Positions 18,901 through 27,066 are shown, numbered from the stretch's first letter. The stretch: 64,000 bases of DNA from Candidatus Peregrinibacteria bacterium (GCA_018658105.1 JABHVW010000015.1:1-64000), one strand, 5' to 3'. Made by a program: numbers and translations. Notes: generated from the sequence alone by a model not told the origin.

Positions 18901-19307
18901 GACTAGTTTATTTAAGGTTGTCTACTCTTGCAAGATTTAATGCATTAAAGATTTGTGAGCTTGACAATCAGACGGCGACTATACACTTTGATCCGACTAG
19001 TCAACAAGCTGTTTTTCTGTATAGGCGATCTGGTGTTGTGCCCTTTGTGCCGCCGCATCTTGATGATTGACAGCATTTCGTAATGACATTTGAGTCGGTA
19101 TTATACAAGTTTCTTTGGTACGTCAATATACCTTGAATAGGCGTTTGACTAGTCAAAAAAGTAGACATTTAACAGGTTTGGAAGTATACGAGACGACATA
19201 ACCGCCTATACACGCAAAGGTGCTGTTTTGTTGATTAATCAACACATGGAGTTTTGACTAGTCGGATGCTGTTTTAGGGCTTATAGCCACCTCTTTTTGC
19301 CTATACA
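18901..19307. repeat. Repeat cluster I: TTGACTAGTCAA and CGCCTATACA motifs
   Basis: Two short motif families alternate in the gene-free stretch before dnaJ. Palindromic B motif (TTGACTAGTCAA or close): 18901 (half), 18993-19004, 19145-19156, 19231-19242 (TTGATTAATCAA), 19254-19265. A motif (CGCCTATACA/CGACTATACA): 18976-18985, 19018-19027 (inverted), 19203-19212, 19298-19307. A degenerate AATAGGCG adjoins the 19145 site. The same motifs recur at 20597-20606 and in the cluster around the HTH gene at 21667. They look like protein-binding sites; see findings. Confidence 0.8.
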
Positions 19308-19360
19308 ATTCTGATAGCACAATAGGCTTGCCAAATAGGGAAAACCTTTTACTTTAACAC

Positions 19361-19388
19361 TTGCCTTATTCTGACTTTGCTTTAAAGT
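19361..19388 (+). promoter_or_regulatory. dnaJ promoter (leaderless type)
   Basis: -35 TTGCCT (19361-19366), a 16-bp spacer and -10 TAAAGT (19383-19388); six bases then separate it from the ATG at 19395. No CIRCE (TTAGCACTC-N9-GAGTGCTAA) heat-shock operator is visible; instead repeat cluster I ends 54 bp upstream of the -35. Confidence 0.55.
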
Positions 19389-19394
19389 GTCGGT

Positions 19395-20510
19395 ATGTCT
19401 GACTTTTACTCTAAACTTGGTGTTAGCAAAGATGCTGACGATAAAGAAATTAAGCGTGCTTACAGAAAAAAAGCGCAAGAACTTCACCCTGATAAAAACC
19501 CTGGTGATGCTGCTGCAGAAAAGAAATTTAAAGATGTACAAGAGGCATATGAGGTTCTTTCTGATAATCAGAAGCGCTCTCAATATGATCAGTTTGGATC
19601 TGTAGGTGGTGGCTTCCCTGGTGGGGGTCATGGCGCAGGGCCTGGCTTTGATCAATTTGGTGGTTTTGCAGATATATTCGAGAGTTTCTTTGGTGGAGGT
19701 GGTGGAGGCGGTTTTGGAGGTCAAAATGCTAGAAAAAAGTCTGGACCTCAACGTGGATCAGATATAGAAACCCAAATCGAGATACCATTTGAAGAGGCAA
19801 TTTTTGGAACAACGAGACATTTAGAGCTGACTAAACCTGAAACTTGTGGGCATTGTACTGGTTCAGGTGCTGAGCCGGGTAGTAAAATTGTGAGCTGTGA
19901 TCAATGTGGTGGACAGGGGCAGGTTCGTAGCTCTAGACAAACTATTTTGGGTGCAATTAGTAGTGTGCACACGTGTCCAAAGTGTCAAGGTCGTGGTGAG
20001 TCTCCAGATCAAATTTGCACAAAATGTAGTGGACAGGGCCGAATGAGTGCGAAACAAGAAGTGAGTGTGAAAATACCAAAAGGTATTGAAGATGGGACTA
20101 CAATTCGCTTGAAAGAGAAGGGTTCTGCAGGTTTGAGAGGTGGGCCGCACGGTGATTTGTTTTTACATGTGATTGTAAGCCCACATCCGAGATTTTCGCG
20201 AAGCGGTAAAACTATCTATTCAACTGAAGAAATTAAGCTCTTACACGCAGTTTTGGGCGGTACGGTGAAGGTTGAGACGGTTCATGGCAAGGTTGACCTT
20301 AAAATCCCTTCTGGTACGCAGAGTGGGACGGTATTTACGGTTAGGGGCAAAGGTGCACCTACTATCAGATCGGAGAAGCTTGGAGACCATGAAGTTACTG
20401 TTAATATTGCTATACCTAAGAAATTGAATAAAAAAGAGAAAGAATTGTATGCACAATTGGCTAAAGAAAGCGGTATTGAGGTGGAAGAAGGTGGATTTTC
20501 AATCTTTTAG
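19395..20510 (+). CDS. dnaJ: Chaperone DnaJ (Hsp40, type I)
   Basis: 371 residues with complete type I architecture: J domain ~1-68 with the HPDKN motif that stimulates DnaK ATPase, a Gly/Phe-rich linker ~72-115, a zinc region ~140-210 with four CxxCxGxG repeats (CGHCTGSG, CDQCGGQG, CPKCQGRG, CTKCSGQG) and two C-terminal substrate-binding beta domains. DnaJ delivers unfolded proteins to DnaK. Neither dnaK nor grpE is adjacent, so it is transcribed alone from its own promoter between two tRNA genes. All functional residues appear intact. Confidence 0.97.
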   Translation: MSDFYSKLGVSKDADDKEIKRAYRKKAQELHPDKNPGDAAAEKKFKDVQEAYEVLSDNQKRSQYDQFGSVGGGFPGGGHGAGPGFDQFGGFADIFESFFGGGGGGGFGGQNARKKSGPQRGSDIETQIEIPFEEAIFGTTRHLELTKPETCGHCTGSGAEPGSKIVSCDQCGGQGQVRSSRQTILGAISSVHTCPKCQGRGESPDQICTKCSGQGRMSAKQEVSVKIPKGIEDGTTIRLKEKGSAGLRGGPHGDLFLHVIVSPHPRFSRSGKTIYSTEEIKLLHAVLGGTVKVETVHGKVDLKIPSGTQSGTVFTVRGKGAPTIRSEKLGDHEVTVNIAIPKKLNKKEKELYAQLAKESGIEVEEGGFSIF

Positions 20511-20686
20511 CACAAGTTTTGCACAAAGATAAGCAAAGCGTTTTGTCGGCTTAGACATGGGCTTTTTGACTAAATTACAGGTTAAAATGCTATATTTGAC
20601 TATACAAAAAGTGCAATTAAGTTTTGCACATCTTATGTGTAAAACTATTTGAAAAAATCCGATCGTAGAAGATCGTCGTTTTCAAG
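20511..20686. other. Intergenic stretch after dnaJ: repeats and A-motif copy
   Basis: Contains a direct repeat AAGTTTTGCACA (20514-20525 and 20619-20630), a small inverted repeat GTGCAA/TTGCAC (20611-20629), a lone A motif TGACTATACA at 20597-20606, and the tRNA-Lys terminator. No ORF is supported. Confidence 0.5.
20652..20675 (-). terminator. Probable terminator of tRNA-Lys
   Basis: On the minus strand a short stem CGATC / GATCG with a 6-nt loop is followed within three bases by TTTTTT, about 12 bp beyond the tRNA CCA end. The stem is weak, so confidence is moderate. Confidence 0.5.
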
Positions 20687-20762
20687 TGGTGGGTCAGCTG
20701 GGACTTGAACCCAGGACCAGCGGCTTAAAAGGCCGTTGCTCTACCAACTGAGCTACTGACCC
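20687..20762 (-). tRNA. tRNA-Lys (anticodon TTT)
   Basis: Minus-strand cloverleaf: acceptor GGGTCAG / CTGACCC, D arm GCTCAGTTGGTAGAGC, anticodon loop CTTTTAA giving TTT, T arm with GGTTCAAGTCC, discriminator A and an encoded CCA. The first anticodon-stem pair is an A-C mismatch. It decodes AAA/AAG, the latter used eleven times in a row by the 798-residue gene. Confidence 0.95.
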
Positions 20763-20770
20763 ACGGCGGT

Positions 20771-20799
20771 ATTTTAGGGATGAATTCTCGTATATGCAA
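20771..20799 (-). promoter_or_regulatory. tRNA-Lys promoter
   Basis: On the minus strand -35 TTGCAT (20794-20799), a 17-bp spacer and -10 TAAAAT (20771-20776), starting transcription close to the mature 5' end at 20762. Confidence 0.7.
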
Positions 20800-20800
20800 G

Positions 20801-21349
20801 TTAATCTGTGCGCGCTTCGAAAAAACTTACTATAACTAGTGCAATTGCAGGTACAGCGACCCAAACATTGTAGTTATCGATCATGACCTGAACTAGCTCT
20901 GATTCTGCGTAAAGATTGGTTTTTAGGGCTGAATTTAGCGCGCCTGACACAAAAGAATCGCCTGTTAGATAAACAAGTAAAGTACTTACCATTAGGCCGG
21001 AGTTCAAAAAGCCGAATGTGAGGGTAGAAATTACCCTTGAGACCATGGATTTTTCTGGGACCATATCTACTCTGAAACCACCTTTGATTACGAGGAGCAG
21101 GATTGTGAGCACGAAAACTGCTATTTTAATTAGAATTAGCGCTTGTACACCTGATTCACCTTGTAGTGATGGAGCTGCGGGGAGTAAATATTGGTCAAAA
21201 AGATTACCAAGACCATCTGCAGTGAGGATTGCCATGTATGTGACAATCAGCACCTTTATGCTGGAATTTCTGCCAATAATCATGCTGTAAGTCATCACAA
21301 GTGAGAAGAACACGATAATGAAGAGGTCCCAAGATAGGTGTAGATTCAT
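20801..21349 (-). CDS. Small polytopic membrane protein, function unknown
   Basis: 182 residues with about five hydrophobic segments: ~8-24 (FIIVFFSLVMTYSMIIG), ~32-50, ~70-90 (LILIKIAVFVLTILLLVIKGG), ~105-128 and ~160-177. A conserved-looking GRNSSIKVLIVTYMAI segment after the first helix vaguely recalls CvpA topology, but I cannot assign the family. Its start ATG at 21349 follows TTTAAT-TCCACACC. The stop abuts the tRNA-Lys promoter. It is read divergently from the HTH gene, and repeat cluster II lies in the shared upstream region, so it may be regulated by, or work with, that gene. Confidence 0.75.
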   Translation of the reverse strand: MNLHLSWDLFIIVFFSLVMTYSMIIGRNSSIKVLIVTYMAILTADGLGNLFDQYLLPAAPSLQGESGVQALILIKIAVFVLTILLLVIKGGFRVDMVPEKSMVSRVISTLTFGFLNSGLMVSTLLVYLTGDSFVSGALNSALKTNLYAESELVQVMIDNYNVWVAVPAIALVIVSFFEARTD

Positions 21350-21474
21350 GGTGTGGAATTAAAATCTTGCTAAATGCTATCAAAATTGTTGGAATAAAAC
21401 AAAGCGGAAGGTAGATTTTGTGGGTTTTGCCCCTAATAAGGGTAATTTCTGTCAAATATGATTTTTGGAGTTTT

Positions 21475-21623
21475 TGTATAGGCGATTAACAGGTTATGGA
21501 TAGGCGTGTTGACTAGTCAACATTGCTTTTGACTAGTCGGATGACTAACTGACCATTATGTTGTAACTTTTGACTAGTCAAAGTGCTTTTTTCCTTTACA
21601 ATAAGCTGAAATTCGACTATACA
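21475..21623. repeat. Repeat cluster II (intergenic part): A and B motifs upstream of the HTH gene
   Basis: In the 317-bp spacer between the membrane protein and the HTH gene: A motifs at 21475-21484 (inverted TGTATAGGCG), 21497-21506 (inverted, one mismatch) and 21614-21623 (CGACTATACA); B motifs at 21509-21520 (inside a 14-bp perfect palindrome GTTGACTAGTCAAC), 21529-21540 (TTGACTAGTCGG) and 21570-21581 (perfect). No ORF is supported in the spacer. Confidence 0.82.
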
Positions 21624-21666
21624 CTTGTGATAAGGCGGTGTTTTATGCTCTAATCATATTTCTGCC

Positions 21667-22155
21667 ATGAGAGAGGACTTTCTTACATTGGGTGAAGCAG
21701 CAAATATTCTTGGAAAATCTCCTCAAACTTTGAGAAGGATGATTAAACGAGGTGATTTAGTAGCGAAACGTATGAAAACTCCACAAGGTTTTCAATATAT
21801 GATTGATAAATCTACTTTTGATTTTGGTGAAAAATTGGAGGAAAAACCGCCTATACAGGTGTTGTCTGAGTCGCCTATACAAAATGAGGCTACGTTTGAC
21901 AAGGCTGCGGATAATAGCGTGTTGACTAATCAAACTGAAATTCCGACTAGTCAAAGTGCTGATGAGCCTATTGTGGAAGCGGAAATTGGGGGTCTTGACA
22001 GAATATCGGAGTTTTTCGACTCAGAATTGGCAAAACGGCATAAAGAAAAAATGGCTTTGATAAGAATAATGGAAATGCTTCAGGCCGAGTTAGAGGCTGA
22101 ACGGAGGAAGCCACGATCATTATTTTCATATTTGATCGATTGGTTGCTTAAGTAA
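21667..22155 (+). CDS. MerR-like/HTH_17 DNA-binding protein with coiled-coil tail; proposed ligand of the repeat clusters
   Basis: 162 residues. Residues ~4-55 are a winged helix-turn-helix of the MerR/excisionase (HTH_17) kind: FLTLGEAANILGKSPQTLRRMIKRGDLVAKRM. Residues ~58-115 are a Pro/Gln/Glu-rich linker. Residues ~115-150 form a charged helix (AKRHKEKMALIRIMEMLQAELEAERRKP) likely to dimerise, and the last residues SLFSYLIDWLLK form an aromatic amphipathic helix that could touch the membrane. HTH, coil and membrane-seeking tail resemble the layout of RacA-type chromosome anchors, but homology is not shown. Codons of the linker contain two A motifs and two B motifs identical to those upstream. 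The repeats flank and enter the gene, so autoregulation or multi-site DNA binding is likely (inference). Confidence 0.8.
   Translation: MREDFLTLGEAANILGKSPQTLRRMIKRGDLVAKRMKTPQGFQYMIDKSTFDFGEKLEEKPPIQVLSESPIQNEATFDKAADNSVLTNQTEIPTSQSADEPIVEAEIGGLDRISEFFDSELAKRHKEKMALIRIMEMLQAELEAERRKPRSLFSYLIDWLLK
21848..21954. repeat. Repeat cluster II (coding part): A and B motifs inside the HTH gene linker
   Basis: A motifs CGCCTATACA at 21848-21857 and 21872-21881; B motifs TTGACTAATCAA at 21922-21933 and CCGACTAGTCAA at 21943-21954. They encode parts of the linker (PPIQ, SPIQ, LTNQ, PTSQS), so the linker appears shaped by the DNA motif and not by protein function. Confidence 0.8.
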
Positions 22156-22219
22156 CAAATGCTACTTGCGGGTGAATTGCATAAGGAATACACTTTTTTT
22201 ACTTATAAATTTTTAGCCT

Positions 22220-23461
22220 ATGTCACTCTTTGATAACACCTTGGCCCAGATGAGAAGGGCTGCAAAATTGATGGATTTGAATGTAGAAATTGAAATGATA
22301 CTGCAAAATCCGGAGAGACTTATTGAGGTGAGTGTACCTGTGAGGATGGATAATGGGTGTTTGAGAGTTTTTAGGGGATTCAGGGTCCAGCACAACAGTG
22401 CGAGGGGGCCGTATAAAGGTGGAATTCGATTTCATCCTGATGTTGATTTGGAGGAAATTAAGGCGCTTTCAGCCTGGATGACCATGAAATGTGCGGTTGT
22501 GAATCTGCCTCTTGGAGGTGCAAAGGGTGGAGTTATTGTGGATCCGAAAGAATTATCGATTGAAGAGCTTGAGAGATTGACCCGTAGGTATGCAGTAGCG
22601 CTGGCCCCGTTTATTGGGCCGAAACTTGATATTCCTGCACCGGATGTTTATACGAATGCTCAGATTATGGCATGGATAACAGATGAATATTCGAAAATTA
22701 AGGGCAAAAATGTATTTGGGGTTGTTACTGGTAAATCTCTGGCTTTGGGCGGTTCTGAGGGAAGAATTGATGCAACGAGCCAAGGTGGCGTGTATGTGCT
22801 TTGTAAATATTTGGAGGATTTGAATGAGGATATTAAGGGTCAAACTGTGGTGATTCAGGGATTTGGGAATGCTGGATCGCATTTTGCTAAATTTATGCAT
22901 GGTCTTGGTTTTAAGGTTATTGCTGTGTCTGACTCGAAGGGTGCTCTTTATTGTGAGGAGGGCTTGCTGCCTGAAAAAGCCTTGAGTTGTAAGGTGGAGA
23001 GTGGCTTGGTTGGCGAATGTGAGCTGGCTGGGCAGAGCTGTAAAATGATTAGCAATGAGGAACTTTTGGAGCTGGAATGTGATATTTTGGTGCTTTCTGC
23101 GCTTGAAAACCAGGTAACGAAGGAGAATGCTGCGAATGTTAAGGCAAAATTGATTTTGGAGCTTGCAAATGGACCTGTTAGCCCTGAAGCGGATGTGATT
23201 TTGGCTGAGAAGGGTATAAAAGTGATTCCGGATATTTTGGCCAATGCGGGTGGAGTTACAGTGAGTTATTTTGAGTTGGTTCAAAATGAGGCGAATTATT
23301 ATTGGGACAGTGATGAGGTTCAAGAAAAGCTGAAAAAAACTATGACAGAGGCTTGGACTGAAGTTTTTGAGAATTCAAAAAAATATAATGCGACCTATCG
23401 CGAGGCTGCTTTCATTACTGCTATGAAACGACTTGAGGAAGCTATCAAGCTAAGAAGTTAA
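22220..23461 (+). CDS. gdhA: Glutamate dehydrogenase (Glu/Leu/Phe/Val dehydrogenase family)
   Basis: 413 residues, the length of hexameric bacterial/archaeal GDH. It interconverts glutamate and 2-oxoglutarate plus ammonia. Residues ~1-180 form the substrate domain with GPYKGGIRFHP and the catalytic Lys in PLGGAKGGV; residues ~185-360 are the Rossmann domain with VVIQGFGNAGSHFAKF and an acidic Asp in AVSDSKGA, which favours NAD(H) over NADP(H). The C-terminal ANAGGVTVSYFELVQN block is typical. A TATAAA hexamer lies 10 nt before the ATG. PpdK follows 45 bp downstream with its own promoter-like sequence. Together they link amino-acid carbon to pyruvate and PEP metabolism. Confidence 0.95.
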   Translation: MSLFDNTLAQMRRAAKLMDLNVEIEMILQNPERLIEVSVPVRMDNGCLRVFRGFRVQHNSARGPYKGGIRFHPDVDLEEIKALSAWMTMKCAVVNLPLGGAKGGVIVDPKELSIEELERLTRRYAVALAPFIGPKLDIPAPDVYTNAQIMAWITDEYSKIKGKNVFGVVTGKSLALGGSEGRIDATSQGGVYVLCKYLEDLNEDIKGQTVVIQGFGNAGSHFAKFMHGLGFKVIAVSDSKGALYCEEGLLPEKALSCKVESGLVGECELAGQSCKMISNEELLELECDILVLSALENQVTKENAANVKAKLILELANGPVSPEADVILAEKGIKVIPDILANAGGVTVSYFELVQNEANYYWDSDEVQEKLKKTMTEAWTEVFENSKKYNATYREAAFITAMKRLEEAIKLRS

Positions 23462-23469
23462 AAATGGTC

Positions 23470-23497
23470 TTGCACTAGACGAATTCTTTTATATACA
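23470..23497 (+). promoter_or_regulatory. ppdK promoter candidate
   Basis: -35 TTGCAC (23470-23475), a 16-bp spacer and -10 TATACA (23492-23497), 9 bp before the ATG at 23507. It begins 8 bp after the gdhA stop and predicts a leader of at most a few nucleotides. Confidence 0.45.
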
Positions 23498-23506
23498 GTG
23501 TCCGCA

Positions 23507-26107
23507 ATGAAGCATATTTATTCATTCGCAGAGGGCGACAAGAGCATGAAAGATTTGCTCGGTGGCAAAGGTGCCAATCTGTCTGAAATGACGAGTTTGG
23601 GACTACCTGTGCCTTTTGGCTTTACGATTACGACTGAAACTTGTAACTATTATTTGGAGCACAGCGAGTATCCGAGTGGTTACTTTGATGAGTTTGATGC
23701 ACATTTGGACGAACTTGAGCACAAAATGAAGAAGAATTTTGGAGATAGTAGGAATCCGCTTTTGGTTTCTGTGAGAAGTGGAGCGAGAGTTTCTATGCCT
23801 GGAATGATGGATACGGTTTTAAATTTGGGTTTGAATGATGACACTGTGCAGGGTTTGATCGAAAAAACTGGGAATCCGCGTTTTTCATATGATGCTTATA
23901 GGCGTTTTGTGACTATGTTTGGAAATGTGGTTTTGGATGTGGGGCATGAGCGTTTTGAACACGCACTTGAGGCTGCAAAGACGAAAAAGGGAATTGAAGA
24001 TGATACTGATATGGAGGCTGAGGATTGGAAAAATCTGGTTTTGGTCTTTAAACAAATTATTCAGGAGGAAACTGGAAAGGATTTTCCGGAAGATCCTCGT
24101 GAGCAATTGAGGCTGGCTGTAGAGGCTGTGTTTAAATCTTGGAATAATAAGAGGGCGATTGCATATAGAAATATGAATAATATGCCTCACAACATGGGTA
24201 CTGCGGTGAATGTGCAGGCGATGGTGTTTGGGAATATGGGTGGAAATAGTGGGACTGGTGTGGCTTTCACAAGAAATCCATCTACTGGTGAGCGGGCGTT
24301 TTATGGAGAATTTTTGTGTAATGCACAGGGTGAAGATGTGGTGGCGGGGATTCGTACGCCGCAGGAGATTTCTGAGCTAAGAAATGTTATGCCTGCGATT
24401 TATGATCAATTGTATGAAATTCAGGCGCGACTTGAGAAGCATTACAGAGATATGCAGGATATTGAGTTTACGATTGAGAAAGGTAAGCTTTATTTTTTGC
24501 AGACTCGAACTGGGAAAAGGACGGCGAAGTCTGCGATTAAGATTGCTGTGGAGATGGTGAATGAGGGAATGATTAGTAAAAATGAAGCTTTGATGAGGAT
24601 AGATCCGAATAAGTTAAATATTTTGCTGCATCCGTCTATTGATCCGGGTGCTAAAAAGGATTGTTTGGCGAAGGGTTTGCCTGCCTCGCCTGGTGCAGCG
24701 GCTGGTAAGATTGTGTTTACGGCTGATGAGGCTTGCCACATGATTGAAGAGGGTGAAAAAGTTTTGCTCGTGCGGAAGGAAACGAGCCCTGAAGATATTC
24801 ATGGAATGAATGTTGCAGAAGGGATTTTGACTGCGACTGGAGGTATGACTAGTCATGCGGCGGTTGTGGCTCGTGGAATGGGGAAACCTTGTATTGCAGG
24901 TTGTAAAGCTTTGATAATTGATGAAGAGGCGAAGACTTTGAAGATTGGAGATCGGACTTTTGGAGATGGTGACTTGCTGACTTTGGATGGTTCGACTGGT
25001 GAGATTTTTGCTGGTGAAATGCCGACTGTTGAACCTGAGCTTTTCCCTGAATTCGATACGATAATGAGTTGGGCTGATGAAGTTAGACGTTTACAGATTA
25101 GAACGAATGCAGATACTCCGCATGATGCTGAGGTTGCGAGGCGATTTGGTGCCGAAGGAATTGGGCTTTGTAGAACTGAGCATATGTTTTTTGAGGAAGA
25201 TAGGATTTTGAATGTTCGTAAGATGATTTTGGCTAGAAATGCTGATCAACGGGCTGAGGCTCTTGAGAAATTAAGGCCTATGCAGGTTGAAGATTTTAAA
25301 GGGATTTTCAAGGTAATGGATAATTTGCCGGTGACTGTGAGGCTTTTGGACCCACCTTTACATGAATTCTTACCTGATACTGATGAGAAAATGGCGCCTG
25401 TGGCTGCTGAGCTTGGCGTAGATGTTGCTGAGCTGAAAGAGGCGGTGCATGCGCTGCACGAGTTTAATCCTATGCTTGGTCATAGAGGTTGTCGTTTGGG
25501 AATTACGCATCCGGAAATTTATGAAATGCAGGTTAGAGCGATTTTTGAAGCGGCGATGGCTATGAAAAATGAGGTGAAAGTTAAGGTGGAAATTGAGGTG
25601 CCGCTGACTGGGCATGTAAATGAATTGAAGAGAGTTCGTGCGATGATTGATCAAGTTGCTGCTGAAACTGGCGCGATGAAAGATGGATCTAGCGGATTTG
25701 AGTGGAAGGTTGGAACGATGATTGAGCTGCCGCGTGCATGTGTGACTGCTGATGAAATTGCAAAACATGCTGACTTTTTCTCTTTTGGAACTAATGATTT
25801 AACTCAGATGACATTTGGATTTAGTCGAGATGATGCAGGTTCATTCTTGCCTTACTACACTGAAAATGAAATTTTGGCTGATAATCCAACGGAGACGATC
25901 GATCAAGAGGGTGTTGGGCAGTTGATGCGAATGGCGGTGAAACTCGGTCGTAGCACGAAGCCAGGGCTAGAAGTTGGGATATGTGGTGAGCATGGTGGTG
26001 AGCCTAGAAGTGTGATGTTTTGCCACGACATAGAATTAGACTACGTAAGTTGTAGTCCTTATAGGGTTCCGGTAGCGAGATTAGCGGCGGCGCAGGCGGC
26101 GCTTTAG
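23507..26107 (+). CDS. ppdK: Pyruvate, phosphate dikinase
   Basis: 866 residues from the ATG at 23507 (MKHIYSFAEGDKSMKDLLGGKGANLSEM); the track's three-residue extension overlaps the -10. PPDK converts pyruvate, ATP and phosphate to PEP, AMP and PPi, reversibly; in fermenters it often makes ATP from PPi. Domains: N-terminal ATP-grasp ~1-340 with SVRSGARVSMPGMMDTVLN, the phosphohistidine domain ~400-500 with GGMTSHAAVVARGMGKPC (catalytic His), and the C-terminal PEP/pyruvate TIM barrel ~520-866 with AEGIGLCRTEHMFF and FSFGTNDLTQMTFGFSRDDAG and GICGEHGGEP. Family length is ~870-890. No PPDK regulatory protein gene is adjacent. Confidence 0.97.
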   Translation: MKHIYSFAEGDKSMKDLLGGKGANLSEMTSLGLPVPFGFTITTETCNYYLEHSEYPSGYFDEFDAHLDELEHKMKKNFGDSRNPLLVSVRSGARVSMPGMMDTVLNLGLNDDTVQGLIEKTGNPRFSYDAYRRFVTMFGNVVLDVGHERFEHALEAAKTKKGIEDDTDMEAEDWKNLVLVFKQIIQEETGKDFPEDPREQLRLAVEAVFKSWNNKRAIAYRNMNNMPHNMGTAVNVQAMVFGNMGGNSGTGVAFTRNPSTGERAFYGEFLCNAQGEDVVAGIRTPQEISELRNVMPAIYDQLYEIQARLEKHYRDMQDIEFTIEKGKLYFLQTRTGKRTAKSAIKIAVEMVNEGMISKNEALMRIDPNKLNILLHPSIDPGAKKDCLAKGLPASPGAAAGKIVFTADEACHMIEEGEKVLLVRKETSPEDIHGMNVAEGILTATGGMTSHAAVVARGMGKPCIAGCKALIIDEEAKTLKIGDRTFGDGDLLTLDGSTGEIFAGEMPTVEPELFPEFDTIMSWADEVRRLQIRTNADTPHDAEVARRFGAEGIGLCRTEHMFFEEDRILNVRKMILARNADQRAEALEKLRPMQVEDFKGIFKVMDNLPVTVRLLDPPLHEFLPDTDEKMAPVAAELGVDVAELKEAVHALHEFNPMLGHRGCRLGITHPEIYEMQVRAIFEAAMAMKNEVKVKVEIEVPLTGHVNELKRVRAMIDQVAAETGAMKDGSSGFEWKVGTMIELPRACVTADEIAKHADFFSFGTNDLTQMTFGFSRDDAGSFLPYYTENEILADNPTETIDQEGVGQLMRMAVKLGRSTKPGLEVGICGEHGGEPRSVMFCHDIELDYVSCSPYRVPVARLAAAQAAL

Positions 26108-26143
26108 TGAGATTGGGCACGTGCCCAATTATAAGCTGAAAAA

Positions 26144-27055
26144 TTAGCTCTTTTTACCCCAGTTTAGTTTGCTGCGGAGGAGGCGGTAGTAGCTGGCTCC
26201 TGGTGCTTTTCTTATGAAGCGGAGTTTGCGGGAGGAGCGGCGGACTTTGATTGTGTCGCCGTAGTGGACGGGAATTACGATTTGGCCGTCGATTGTGAGC
26301 CCAATGTGGTTATCTTTGAAGCGGCGTTCTGTACGGATTGTTATGCTTAATTGGCGGTTGCTTGGTACTACGATTGGGCGCACTGTGAGCTCTGAGGGGC
26401 AGATTGGAGTGAAAATGAATGCGTCGATTTTTGGGTGGATGATTGGGCCGCCGGCTGAAAGTGAGTGGCCGGTTGAACCTGTTGGGGTTGCGATTATGAG
26501 GCCGTCACCTTTGAAGCGGATCATTTTGCGTTGGTCGATTTCTGCGTGAAGTGAGATTAGGCGAGCGAAGTTACCCTGGTTGATAACCATGTCGTTTAGT
26601 GCGAGGTGCGTTTCGAGTTTTAAATTTTTGCGATAAAGAGTTGTTCTGATGAGGAGGCGTTCGTCGACTGTGTATTTGCCTGCGAAAAATTCATCGAGTT
26701 GAGTGAATACTGCATCGGATTTTTTTGTTTCTGTTAAAAAGCCGAGATTACCGAGATTAACAGGGTAAATATAGAGGTTTTTACGTTTTGGCAGGTCGCG
26801 GACGATTTTTAAAATTGTTCCGTCGCCTCCGAGACTAATTACAATATCTGCTTTTTTTAGGATTTTCTTTTGAGTTTCGACATTTTTCTCGCCGTAAACG
26901 CAACTTAGGTGCTCGTCCCAGAGTATATTGCACTTATTTTTCTCTAGATATTTTTTTAGTTTTCTCAAAAAAGTAGCGTGTTCTTGCATGCGAGTTCGAC
27001 CAATCAAGCCGATTGTCTGGAATTTTTCTGATTTTTTTGCTTTTATAGGGGCCAT
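26144..27055 (-). CDS. nadK: NAD kinase
   Basis: 303 residues. NadK phosphorylates NAD to NADP. The signatures are present: VISLGGDGTILK (GGDGT, ~75-79), NLGNLGFLTE, NDMVINQG (the NE/D motif) and FKGDGLIIATPTGSTGHSLSAGGPIIHP. The first ~25 residues are basic. Its ATG directly abuts the ATG of the divergent glycosyltransferase (CATATG), so both genes must start transcription within the other's coding region or be leaderless; a TACATT hexamer ends exactly six bases before this ATG. Converges with ppdK. Confidence 0.95.
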   Translation of the reverse strand: MAPIKAKKSEKFQTIGLIGRTRMQEHATFLRKLKKYLEKNKCNILWDEHLSCVYGEKNVETQKKILKKADIVISLGGDGTILKIVRDLPKRKNLYIYPVNLGNLGFLTETKKSDAVFTQLDEFFAGKYTVDERLLIRTTLYRKNLKLETHLALNDMVINQGNFARLISLHAEIDQRKMIRFKGDGLIIATPTGSTGHSLSAGGPIIHPKIDAFIFTPICPSELTVRPIVVPSNRQLSITIRTERRFKDNHIGLTIDGQIVIPVHYGDTIKVRRSSRKLRFIRKAPGASYYRLLRSKLNWGKKS

Positions 27056-27066
27056 ATGAAAAATGT
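27044..27066. promoter_or_regulatory. Back-to-back leaderless promoters at CATATG
   Basis: TATAGG (27044-27049, plus strand) precedes the glycosyltransferase ATG (27056) by six bases, and TACATT on the minus strand (27062-27067) precedes the nadK ATG (27055) by six bases. There is no untranslated base between the two start codons. The -35 elements are weak on both sides. Confidence 0.45.

Noticed and set aside
18901-21954. CRISPR array or iteron-type replication origin
   Set aside because: Motifs are 10-12 bp with irregular spacing and in both orientations, without unique spacers or Cas genes; no dnaA or dnaN nearby to support an origin.
22553-23323. 256-residue minus-strand ORF within gdhA
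   Set aside because: Antisense to a well-supported enzyme gene; composition (His/Asn/Ile-rich) is not protein-like.
24846-24855. GACTAGTC in ppdK
   Set aside because: It falls in the obligatory Thr-Ser-His codons of the catalytic motif GGMTSHAAV and has no accompanying A motif; coincidence. TATAGGCG at ~23900 in the same gene is likewise a coding coincidence.
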